Shown here: positions 8,401-13,766 of the stretch, in pieces
How the letters are laid out: each line of letters opens with the position of its first letter
Position numbering within the stretch: the stretch's first letter is position 1
NCBI GenBank assembly: GCA_049651845.1
Contig: JBASCW010000153.1
Span: 1-21,132 of the forward strand
DNA: 21,132 bases
Direction: 5' to 3'
Origin: RBG-16-66-20 sp049651845
GTDB taxonomy: Bacteria; Pseudomonadota; Gammaproteobacteria; Burkholderiales; SG8-39
Notes under the pieces: generated by a model
The model's input: the letters and a program-made list of their open reading frames with translations, nothing else
The model's database searches: none
What the model was told of the DNA's origin: nothing
Program-made: the position numbers and the translations under genes

Positions 8401-8695
8401 CGCGGGCGAGAGGATCACGGGCGAAGACCTGCACGATTCGGTGATCCAGGGCGCGCTCATGCGCGTGCGCCCCATCATGATGACGGTGGCGGCGATCGTC
8501 GGCGGGCTGCTGCCGATCATGTGGGGCAGCGGCACCGGCTCGGAAGTGATGCGCCGCATCGCCGCCCCGATGGTCGGTGGCATGGTCTCGGTTACCGCTC
8601 TCGCGCTGATCGTGATCCCCTCGATCTATGCGGTCGTGAAGGGTTGGCAGCTCGACCGGCGCGCCGCGATTCGCGATGCCCGCGAAGGTGCTTAG
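5456..8695 (+). CDS. cusA: CusA Cu(I)/Ag(I) efflux RND pump
   Basis: 1079-residue inner-membrane proton-driven transporter. The HME4 (CusA) signature GAMVDAAIVMIENAHK in TM4 separates it from Zn/Co/Cd CzcA pumps. The three substrate methionines of E. coli CusA (573, 623, 672) correspond here to M562 (LLYMP), M612 (EMFET) and M661 (RIDMLSTG), with identical 50- and 49-residue spacing. Twelve-TM RND topology is evident, with a late GVAAEIGVVILIYIDQA segment typical of the family. Unlike E. coli CusA, the periplasmic part has an extra Met/Ala/Gly-rich stretch at about residues 783-812. It is translationally linked to cusB and is the last clear member of the efflux operon. Confidence 0.95.
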   Translation: MLNRIIEWSVRNVFIVLLGTFFAVAAGIYAVVQTPVDAIPDLSDVQVIIYTDYPGQAPQVIEDQVTYPLTTAMLAVPKSKVVRGLSVFGASFVYIIFEDGTDIYWARSRVLEYLNYVSGRLPRGITPSLGPDATGVGWVFQYAVLAKNRTLEELRSIQDWFVRYQLTKAQGVSEIASVGGFARQYQVTVNPRQLQAYGVPLMKVMQVIRESNRDVGGRVVELAETEYVVRGRGYLRGIEDLQTLVVKADGGTPVLVRDVARVELVPEERRGITELNGEGEVVAGIAVARYGQNAQDVIHNLKAKIAEISSGLPEGVSIQAVYDRAELIHRAIANLNRTLIEESLIVALVCIVFLFHARSALVAIVMLPVGVLIAFIVMHAMGLNSNIMSLGGIAIAIGAMVDAAIVMIENAHKHLERLKPGEPRVEAIINACKEVGPALFFSLLIITVSFLPVFTLEAQEGRMFKPLAYTKTFSMAGAAFLSITLVPVLMLLFIRGRIPPEHKNPLVRFLIWGYRPIIGAALRWRKLTILAAAAVLGVTAYPAMKLGTEFMPVLNEGTLLYMPATLPSLSVTKAAEILQAQDKIIKSFPEVLSVFGKAGRANTATDPAPTEMFETVINLKPQDEWRPGMTMDKLIAELDAALQFPGIANAWTMPIKARIDMLSTGIRTPIGIKVYGKNLAEIERVAKEVETVVKTVPGTTSAFAERLTGGYYIDIEPDRMALARYGLAVGDLQDVIMTALGGEIVTTTVEGLERYTVVVRYPRDFRSDPQAIANQVLVPVMGGARTAAMGAAASAMAAGGASGVNARPVKTLSGAMVPLGQLAKVKLVKGPPNIRTENALLAAYIYVDIRGRDIGGYVSDAQKAVRDSVKFPPGYFVTWSGQFEYMERAKEKLKVVIPLTILIIFVLLYFNFKRLTETLIVMLSVPFALVGGIWLMYLLDYNMSVAVAVGFIALLGVAAEIGVVILIYIDQALQAAAARRQTAGERITGEDLHDSVIQGALMRVRPIMMTVAAIVGGLLPIMWGSGTGSEVMRRIAAPMVGGMVSVTALALIVIPSIYAVVKGWQLDRRAAIRDAREGA

Positions 8696-8711
8696 TCGTT
8701 AAGGAGGTGTC

Positions 8712-8897
8712 ATTGACTACGTATCATCAATTTCACTCGCGCTTGCCCTCGTCCTCGGCGGGTGCGCGGCGGGAGAGGTGCGGAGGTCCGAGGGCCGCGA
8801 AGCGCAATGGAGCAAGGCGGCGATGGCGCGGACGCGGGCCGACCACGAGGAGCTTGCCGCGTGGTACGTGCGGGAAGCGGATTCGGCGAAGGAGTAG
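8712..8897 (+). pseudogene. Truncated copy of the 12204 cassette protein (lipoprotein form), no canonical start
   Basis: A 61-codon frame begins at ATT 8712, 4 nt after a perfect AAGGAGG (8701-8707), and ends at TAG 8895. It encodes a hydrophobic signal with lipobox LGGC (Cys at 18) and then ARTRADHEELAAWYVREADS, which matches ARTRADHEAIAAWYEREAAS of the protein at 12204-12575. The intact relative continues for about 60 residues past this point. No ATG, GTG or TTG opens this frame. Either it is a decayed duplicate, or a short lipoprotein that initiates at ATT. It follows cusA by 16 nt and may be read by the same transcript. Confidence 0.65.
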
Positions 8898-8966
8898 GCG
8901 GAGGACCCGCCGCGTCCGCGACGCGATCTTCCTGACGGCAGGTTTTCGCAATTATAGGAGTGCACC

Positions 8967-9086
8967 ATGAAAAAGCTCAGAACGATTCTCGTGGCCGTCT
9001 TCGCCGCCTTGGCGCTCGGCGCCTGTGTGACCGACGGGGCGTACCCCGGCGGCGGGTCCGGAGGGCATTCGCATCTCAATGGGTAG
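8967..9086 (+). CDS. 39-residue lipoprotein
   Basis: ATG 8967 has AGGAG (8956-8960) 6 nt upstream; TAG is at 9084. The product is a complete lipoprotein signal (MKKLRTILVAVFAALALGAC, acylated Cys at 20) with only a 19-residue Gly/Ser/His tail ending GGHSHLNG. Such entericidin-sized lipoproteins are usually envelope-stress or spacer proteins, but none can be named here. It stands 3 nt before the next lipoprotein gene, so it is surely co-transcribed. The gene at 10965-11093 encodes a similar small lipoprotein with the same LGAC site. Confidence 0.7.
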   Translation: MKKLRTILVAVFAALALGACVTDGAYPGGGSGGHSHLNG

Positions 9087-9089
9087 GCG

Positions 9090-9575
9090 ATGACACGGTG
9101 GTTCGTGTGCGCAGCCGCGGCGCTGCTCGCGGGGTGCGCCTCGTACGATGGCCGGAATCTGGCGGTGGGCCGCTCCACCGACGCCGACGTCGCGGCCGAG
9201 ATGGGCAAGCCGGCGGCCGAGATCGCCAGGGCGAACGGCGAGCGGGTCTGGTATTACCCGCGCGGACCGCTCGGCCGCCACACCTATGCCGTGGTGCTCG
9301 GGCCGGACGGCCGCGTGCGCGCCGTCGAGCAACGGCTGACCCCGGCATACGCGGCGAGGATCGCGAAGGGCATTTCTACGGCGGCCGAGGTGCGCGAGCT
9401 GCTCGGGCCGCCGTCGTGGCGGTTGCGCGACGCGCGCCGAAGGGCCGACATCTGGGAGTACGCCACGCTCGCCGGCCGAGAGGGAAGGATCCTGCGGGTG
9501 GAATTCTCCGAAGACGGCGTAGTCCGCGAAGTGATCGAGATGCGCGATCCCACTTACAATACGCCGCCAGGTTAG
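9090..9575 (+). CDS. BamE/SmpA-like outer-membrane lipoprotein, second copy
   Basis: 161 residues. ATG 9090 opens a signal with lipobox LAGC (Cys 16). The mature part repeats the plan of the 318-821 protein: ASYDGRNLAVGRST versus ASFDGRGLAPGKST, a first T/D-x-x-V-x-x-x-M-G-x-P helix, V-x-x-V-E-Q-R-L, then STAAEVRELLGPPS and a closing FSEDGVVREVIEMRDP versus FSDDGVVREVLDMLDP. The two genes are therefore paralogues within one window, each in a different transcription unit. SmpA/BamE folds work at the outer membrane. Here the neighbours (small lipoprotein, HD-GYP protein) suggest an envelope-monitoring role, which is inference. Confidence 0.82.
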   Translation: MTRWFVCAAAALLAGCASYDGRNLAVGRSTDADVAAEMGKPAAEIARANGERVWYYPRGPLGRHTYAVVLGPDGRVRAVEQRLTPAYAARIAKGISTAAEVRELLGPPSWRLRDARRRADIWEYATLAGREGRILRVEFSEDGVVREVIEMRDPTYNTPPG

Positions 9576-9615
9576 CCTGCGCGCGGGCGCGACGGATGCC
9601 GTCCGAGGGTGAGCC

Positions 9616-10893
9616 ATGAAGATTGTGCCGGGAGACGTCGCCAGGACGGTCGCCATGCGCGTGATCCTGGCATGGGCCGGGCTCAGCGTCCTGGCGGGCG
9701 CGGCGACGCTCTACTTCGAGTTGGAGCGAGTGAATCGCATGGTGCTCGGGCTGGCCGCGAACGAGACGAAACGGTTCATCGGGCACATCGAGGCCATCGG
9801 GCCGGAGCACGTTGGCGCGTTGGAAATACAGGCCGGAGAGTTCCTGCAGGGGAATTTCGTCTCGTTGCGCCTCTACGGCATCGACAAGAGGAAGATTCTG
9901 GAAGCCCTCGAACCAGGCGAGAGGGCGCCGCGGCGGAACCTCCCGGAGCACGTTCACGATCTTGCGCCCGGCGAACTCGATCATCACCACATGTTCTGGG
10001 CCGACGGGCGGCTCTTGATGCAACTGCTGCTCCCGGTCGCGGGCACCGACGGAACGGCGCGCGGATATTTCGAGGGCGTGTACGAGGTGGACGCCGCCGA
10101 CCTCCGGGACATCAAGGCGGGATTGGCCGCGAACCTGGCGCTGACCCTGGGCGTCGTATTGGCGACCGCCGCGGTGCTGTACTCGGTGATCGCCGCCCTC
10201 AACCGGAGCTTGATCGGCCTTTCCGCGGATTTACTGGAGAGCAATATCGAACTCATGGAAGTGCTGGGCAACGCCATCGCGCTGCGGGATTCGAATACCG
10301 ATGCGCATAACTACCGGGTGACGGCGTATGCGATGGGCATGGGCAAGGCGTTACGGCTTCCCGCCCGCCAGGTGCGGGACCTGATCGCCGGCGCGTTGCT
10401 GCATGACGCGGGCAAGATCGGCATCAGCGACACGATCCTCCTGAAGCCCGGTCCATTGTCGCCCGAGGAGATGGACGCCATGCGCCGCCATGTCTCCCTG
10501 GGGGCGGGCATTGTCGCCAGGTCGGACTGGCTGCGAGGCGCGCGGGAGATCGTGGAGTTTCACCACGAAAAATTCGACGGCAGCGGATATCTGAAAGGGT
10601 TCGCGGCCGGCGCGATCCCGCTTGGCGCCAGGATCTTCGCGATCGTCGATGTGTTCGACGCGCTCACTTCCAGGCGACCGTACAAGGAACCGCTGCCCTT
10701 TGCAGAAGCGATGACCGTTCTGGAGCGCGGCCGGGGCACGCACTTCGATCCGGCGCTGCTGGACGAGTTCGAGGGCATTGCCGCCGAAATTTACGCGCAG
10801 ATCGGCGCTCATGACGATCCGGCATTGCGCCGGACCGTGCGGTCGCAAGTCCACGAGCACTTCCGCCTGGCGGATGCGGCCGCCGGCGGATGA
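9616..10893 (+). CDS. Membrane-anchored HD-GYP phosphodiesterase with periplasmic sensor region
   Basis: 425 residues. TM1 is about residues 15-33 and TM2 about 172-193. Between them lies a periplasmic region of about 138 residues containing an ELDHHHMFWADG stretch whose His cluster could bind metal. The cytoplasmic HD-GYP domain (about 210-400) has H231, H263-D264 (LLHDAGKIG), H292 and HHEKFDGSGY (316-325), the metal-site set of cyclic-di-GMP phosphodiesterases. The eponymous GYP reads GYL (residues 324-326), so activity or partner binding may differ. No GGDEF domain is attached. ATG 9616 is preceded by GAGGGTGAG. It lies 40 nt after the BamE-like lipoprotein gene and probably shares its transcript. 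Confidence 0.88.
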   Translation: MKIVPGDVARTVAMRVILAWAGLSVLAGAATLYFELERVNRMVLGLAANETKRFIGHIEAIGPEHVGALEIQAGEFLQGNFVSLRLYGIDKRKILEALEPGERAPRRNLPEHVHDLAPGELDHHHMFWADGRLLMQLLLPVAGTDGTARGYFEGVYEVDAADLRDIKAGLAANLALTLGVVLATAAVLYSVIAALNRSLIGLSADLLESNIELMEVLGNAIALRDSNTDAHNYRVTAYAMGMGKALRLPARQVRDLIAGALLHDAGKIGISDTILLKPGPLSPEEMDAMRRHVSLGAGIVARSDWLRGAREIVEFHHEKFDGSGYLKGFAAGAIPLGARIFAIVDVFDALTSRRPYKEPLPFAEAMTVLERGRGTHFDPALLDEFEGIAAEIYAQIGAHDDPALRRTVRSQVHEHFRLADAAAGG

Positions 10894-10964
10894 GCGGCGC
10901 CTTCGGTACCGCGCTGCGGTGATGTTTTCTTGACCTGATGTCTTTTTAACCTGGAGATAAGACC

Positions 10965-11093
10965 ATGCAAACTTTCAAGATGTTTCTTCTGTCCCTCGCC
11001 GCCGTGGTGTTCCTCGGCGCATGCTCCAGCGGCGGTTCCTATGAGGGCGAGCGAACCCCCGACCGGGAGCGCTCTTCCTCGCACCGGCATTAG
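10965..11093 (+). CDS. 42-residue lipoprotein
   Basis: ATG 10965 follows GGAGA (10953-10957); TAG is at 11091. The product has a full lipoprotein signal (MQTFKMFLLSLAAVVFLGAC, Cys 20) and a 22-residue tail rich in Ser, Arg and Glu that ends SSSHRH. It resembles the lipoprotein at 8967-9086 in size, lipobox position and C-terminal His. An overlapping frame is not favoured because the ribosome site and signal peptide fit this frame only. Function unknown. Confidence 0.65.
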   Translation: MQTFKMFLLSLAAVVFLGACSSGGSYEGERTPDRERSSSHRH

Positions 11094-11118
11094 CCTTGCA
11101 ATTCATCAGGAGAAAACA

Positions 11119-11280
11119 ATGGCGGTGATGATGATCGTGATGGTTGTATTGCTGGTCATGGCCGGTTCCCATGGTCACATGGGTTCGCATGGAACGAAAG
11201 AGCCGCCGACCCAGTCCTCCCAGCCGCACGAGCACGATGCCGGGAAGCGCGGCGCGGAAAATCCTCCAGCGGCGAGATAG
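11119..11280 (+). CDS. 53-residue Met/His-rich single-pass membrane peptide
   Basis: ATG 11119 has AGGAG (11108-11112) 6 nt upstream, which decides it over the in-frame codon at 11041. The product begins with a Met-rich membrane helix (MAVMMIVMVVLLVMAG), then SHGHMGSHG and a polar tail with PHEHD. Met and His in this density are typical of copper- or nickel-handling peptides, and the setting next to copper genes fits, but no family can be named. It is 25 nt downstream of the 42-residue lipoprotein gene. Confidence 0.65.
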   Translation: MAVMMIVMVVLLVMAGSHGHMGSHGTKEPPTQSSQPHEHDAGKRGAENPPAAR

Positions 11281-11289
11281 CGCCTATGA

Positions 11290-11421
11290 ATCGGGGCGGC
11301 GATCAATGCGGCCAACGAGTTAAGATCGGCGAATGCCGTGCTCTGGCAAGCTGGCGTCTGCCGCCTCGAGGGGTTCAGCGGATTTCACCGGGTTTTCGAG
11401 CTGCGCTGGAGAGACGCATGA
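11290..11421 (+). pseudogene. 3' remnant of a class III cyclase gene related to 12572-13405
   Basis: In the frame ending at TGA 11419 the sequence reads AANELRSANAVLWQAGVCRL then EGFSGFHRVFELRWRDA, aligned throughout with AANEMQPANGAFRQVGVCRL and KGFSGFHRVYELLWNDA, the C-terminus of the intact cyclase. Just before it, GAAIN also occurs and matches the catalytic GAAIN of the intact enzyme, as if an internal deletion had joined the two segments. A TGA at 11287 and the absence of the N-terminal domain show it is not functional. Confidence 0.75.
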
Positions 11422-11465
11422 ATCCGCGCGCACGCCGGGATGGCGAGGGATCAAGGAGGTTTACG

Positions 11466-12011
11466 ATGCGATGGGATGTTCTGAGACGACTGGGCCCGGC
11501 CGTGCTGGTGGCGACCGCGGCCGCATTGCATGCGGGCGCGGCGCTGGGCCAGGAGATGCGCCGGAATGCGCCGGCGATTCGGGGCGCACCTGCGAGCGGG
11601 GGCATGGGAATGATTACGCTTAGCCTCCTGGAGATCGGACGGCAGACGGCGTTCTTCCTGGCCGTGGGCGACCGGATCAAGATGACCGACGAGCAGCGGG
11701 CACAGATCGTCGAAATCGCGTTTCAGTTTCAGAAGCTGGCCGGCGAGAGGAGCGGCGATCTTGGCGTGGCGCAAGCGGAGCTTCAGCGCATCCTTACCCG
11801 CGATCAGATCAATCTGGCGCAAGTCAAGGTGAAGCTGAGGGAGATCCAGGCGCTTCAGGCCGATATGGAGTACGCGGCAATCGAGTCGCTGCTGAAGGTC
11901 ATCCGGCTTCTCACGCACGAGCAGCACGTACTCGCGATGGCCATCGCGGCGACCTCCGAGTCGGACAAGCCGCGGGCGATGTCCGGTTCGTCGCTCAACC
12001 AGGCGCGGTAG
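11466..12011 (+). CDS. Spy/CpxP-like periplasmic heavy-metal-resistance protein
   Basis: 181 residues. ATG 11466 is chosen because AAGGAGG (11453-11459) lies 6 nt upstream and a signal peptide begins there (hydrophobic core AVLVATAAALHAGAALG). The mature protein is almost entirely helical: two antiparallel segments at about 73-120 and 122-165, with MTDEQ (73-77) and LTHEQ (149-153) at the positions of the L-T-x-x-Q motifs of the Spy/CpxP/ZraP group, and a Q-L-Q/A-rich amphipathic core. Relatives act as periplasmic chaperones or metal sensors (CnrX, ZraP). Its place between a cyclase remnant and the cyclase cassette suggests it may feed periplasmic stress to signalling enzymes; that is inference. 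Confidence 0.7.
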   Translation: MRWDVLRRLGPAVLVATAAALHAGAALGQEMRRNAPAIRGAPASGGMGMITLSLLEIGRQTAFFLAVGDRIKMTDEQRAQIVEIAFQFQKLAGERSGDLGVAQAELQRILTRDQINLAQVKVKLREIQALQADMEYAAIESLLKVIRLLTHEQHVLAMAIAATSESDKPRAMSGSSLNQAR

Positions 12012-12087
12012 CGTCCCGCGGGCGATCGAGCCGGGTCGCCGCACGCCGGGCGGCATGCGAACGCGGCTCCGCGAGAATAGGAAAGCG

Positions 12088-12183
12088 ATGAAGGCCGGAC
12101 AAGACGCACAGCCGGACTGCTGGATCGCAGGGCGCTGAGAGCGCAGGCGAAGCCGGGACATATGAACTTGTGACTCTCGAATG
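12088..12183 (+). pseudogene. Remnant of the Cys-rich protein gene at 13390
   Basis: Frame from ATG 12088 reads MKAGQDAQPDCWIAGR, stop, ERRRSRDI, stop, TCDSR. It matches GPECWLAGHWERRHGSRCTCR of the gene at 13390-13701, and the DNA also aligns (for example GAGCGCAGGC is shared). The Trp codon TGG of the intact gene is TGA here. The remnant stands directly before the intact three-gene cassette, in the place expected for the last gene of a preceding, decayed cassette copy. Confidence 0.65.
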
Positions 12184-12203
12184 TGAGTGAAAGGGGACGC
12201 GCG

Positions 12204-12575
12204 ATGAAGCGCGGATGCGGCGCGATGCTGGTGTCGGGCTTCGTATTGGCAGCGTTGGCAGGCTACGCGACCGAGCCGGTCGGGAGGCTTCCGCAGCAGG
12301 AGTCGGCCCCGTTGCCGCAGCTCGAAGCCGCGCGAACGCGCGCAGATCACGAGGCGATCGCGGCATGGTACGAACGCGAAGCGGCGTCGGCCGAAGGTCG
12401 GGCCGCCGCCCATCGGCGCATGCGCGATGCCTACGCCTTGCCCGATCCGCGCTACAGCAACGCCGCGTTCGTCGAGCACTGCGAGAATCTGATCCTCAGG
12501 TACCAACAGACCGCGGAAAGCAATCTCGCGCTCGCCGACCTTCATCGGCGCCTGGCCGGCGAGGCGGGGCAATGA
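12204..12575 (+). CDS. Helical periplasmic protein of the cyclase cassette (lost lipobox Cys)
   Basis: 123 residues. ATG 12204 follows AAAGGGGA (12190-12197). The signal segment ends LAALAGYATEP: the expected lipobox LAGC is LAGY (residues 18-21), a TGC to TAC change, so the protein may be soluble or stay attached by its signal helix. The mature part is charged and helical: EAARTRADHEAIAAWYEREA (41-60), then AAAHRRMRDAY and a C-terminal coiled segment LILRYQQTAESNLALADLHR. No domain is recognised, but a shortened copy at 8712 keeps the lipobox. It overlaps the cyclase start by ATGA, which implies translational coupling and a shared function, perhaps as periplasmic partner. Confidence 0.75.
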   Translation: MKRGCGAMLVSGFVLAALAGYATEPVGRLPQQESAPLPQLEAARTRADHEAIAAWYEREAASAEGRAAAHRRMRDAYALPDPRYSNAAFVEHCENLILRYQQTAESNLALADLHRRLAGEAGQ

Positions 12576-13405
12576 CAGGCTCTTCGAAATATCGGCGGGT
12601 TCGCACGCGCGGCGTGCGGCTTGCCCGCGCGGCAAGCGCGATCCTGGTGTTCGCGTATCTGCTCGGCGGGGACGACGCCCTCGCCCAGAGCGCGGGCCAG
12701 GCGCCGCAGCCGCACGGGGCGCTCGCCTTCCTTTTGGAGGAGATGCCGCATGTCCTGGCGGGCGTGATGGCCGCGATCGGCGGAGTGCTCGCGCATCGCG
12801 CGTGGTCGCGGCGCCGATGGCGCCGCGCGCCCGCCGCAACGGTCATCGAGGCGGTACTGGCGGTAGATCTCGTGAATTCGACGTGGCTGGCGACGCATCA
12901 CGGCGAGGCGCTGGCGATGCGCGCGCGCAATCTCCTGGAGCGGCGCGCGCTCGCGGCTGCGAAAACGGCGGGCGTGACGTTCGTCGAAAACACGGGCGAC
13001 GGGTGCATGATGACCTTTCCCTCGGTCGCCGCGGCGGCGCGCGCGGCATCCAAGCTGCTGCGGGGACTTCGCGACCGGCCGCCGGAGATGGCGCCAGCCC
13101 CGCCCCTCGAAGTGCGTGCGGCCGTCACCTATGGACAGATCCTGCTCGATGCGAACGGCGCCCGCCACGGCGCCGCGATCAACGAGGCCTTCCGTCTCAT
13201 GAGCGTTCCGAACGAGGCATTCGTAAGCGTGGAACGCGAAGAGCGGTTGCCGGAAATTCCCGACCGCAATCGTGTTTTTCTCGACGAAGATGCGGCCAAC
13301 GAAATGCAGCCTGCGAACGGCGCATTCAGGCAGGTCGGCGTGTGCCGCCTCAAGGGATTCAGCGGATTTCACCGCGTCTATGAGTTGTTATGGAACGACG
13401 CGTAG
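12572..13405 (+). CDS. Membrane class III adenylate/guanylate cyclase
   Basis: 277 residues. TM1 is about 17-33 and TM2 about 58-76, joined by a short periplasmic loop, with a basic stretch RRRWRR after TM2 placing the catalytic part in the cytoplasm. The cyclase domain (about 92-275) shows both metal aspartates, D99 (AVDLVNST) and D143 (NTGDG), a RAAVTYG strand, and GAAINEAFRL with N204 and R208, the transition-state pair of class III cyclases. Substrate choice (ATP or GTP) is not decided by what is visible. The C-terminal CRLKGFSGFHRVYEL strand is shared with the remnant at 11290. The start overlaps the upstream gene by 4 nt, and the next gene begins inside its 3' end. Confidence 0.88.
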   Translation: MTGSSKYRRVRTRGVRLARAASAILVFAYLLGGDDALAQSAGQAPQPHGALAFLLEEMPHVLAGVMAAIGGVLAHRAWSRRRWRRAPAATVIEAVLAVDLVNSTWLATHHGEALAMRARNLLERRALAAAKTAGVTFVENTGDGCMMTFPSVAAAARAASKLLRGLRDRPPEMAPAPPLEVRAAVTYGQILLDANGARHGAAINEAFRLMSVPNEAFVSVEREERLPEIPDRNRVFLDEDAANEMQPANGAFRQVGVCRLKGFSGFHRVYELLWNDA

Positions 13406-13701
13406 TGCCGATCGACCCAGCGGCGCGCGCCGAGCACGGCCCGGAATGTTGGCTCGCCGGGCATTGGGAGCGCAGGCACGGTTCCCGATGTACGTGCCGG
13501 CTGCTTGCCGCCGCATCGGGCGCCGACCCTTCCGCGGTCGACTACGGCTTTTGCCGGCGCATTCTGCAGCAGCGCTGGCGCATGAGCTGCGACCATCTCC
13601 CGCGGGTTTACCGTGAAAAGGCCACCCCGAAGCTGCCGCCGCACGACCCGCGCGATCCGTTGCATGCACTGCTCATCGCCAACGCCGATTTCGGCGATTG
13701 A
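13390..13701 (+). CDS. Cys-rich cytoplasmic protein, third gene of the cyclase cassette
   Basis: 103 residues beginning inside the last 16 nt of the cyclase gene in another frame. Codon third positions are G/C-rich throughout, and a decayed homologue exists at 12088, so the frame is real. There is no signal peptide. Five Cys (C20, C34, C36, C55, C67) with nearby His could form a metal site: PECWLAGHW, CTC, FCRR, SCDH. No family is recognised. Tight overlap with the cyclase suggests it modulates the enzyme. Its stop codon lies inside an FNR box for the next transcription unit. Confidence 0.65.
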   Translation: MERRVVPIDPAARAEHGPECWLAGHWERRHGSRCTCRLLAAASGADPSAVDYGFCRRILQQRWRMSCDHLPRVYREKATPKLPPHDPRDPLHALLIANADFGD

Positions 13702-13711
13702 TGTAAATCAA
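13698..13711 (+). promoter_or_regulatory. Perfect FNR/Anr box
   Basis: TTGATGTAAATCAA matches the FNR/Anr consensus TTGAT-N4-ATCAA at all ten positions. GATAAT at 13752-13757 is a five-of-six -10 match, predicting transcription start near 13764 and the box centre near -60, the class I activator position. It points toward the exported Cys protein, the cytochrome-porin and the c5-like cytochrome, so oxygen-dependent control of that operon is likely. Confidence 0.7.
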
Positions 13712-13723
13712 TATCCGAGCGCT

Positions 13724-13748
13724 GCCTCTTGCACCTCCTGCGAGAGGC
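13724..13748. repeat. Inverted repeat between FNR box and -10
   Basis: GCCTCTTGCA (13724-13733) and TGCGAGAGGC (13739-13748) pair over 10 positions with one G-U, leaving CCTCC as the loop. It occupies the spacer between the FNR box and the predicted -10, so it could be an operator for a second regulator. There is no T run and transcription probably starts downstream, so a terminator for the preceding cassette is less likely but possible. Confidence 0.45.
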
Positions 13749-13766
13749 GTCGATAATGAAAACAAG

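Noticed and set aside
5402..8434. Very long open frame of about 1010 codons on the minus strand opposite cusA
   Set aside because: Its product is a His/Arg/Asp-rich low-complexity sequence typical of the antisense of a high-GC coding gene; cusA on the plus strand is unambiguous.
5456..8695. CzcA (Zn/Co/Cd) identity for the RND pump
   Set aside because: TM4 signature is the CusA type and the Cu(I) methionine triad is present with exact spacing.
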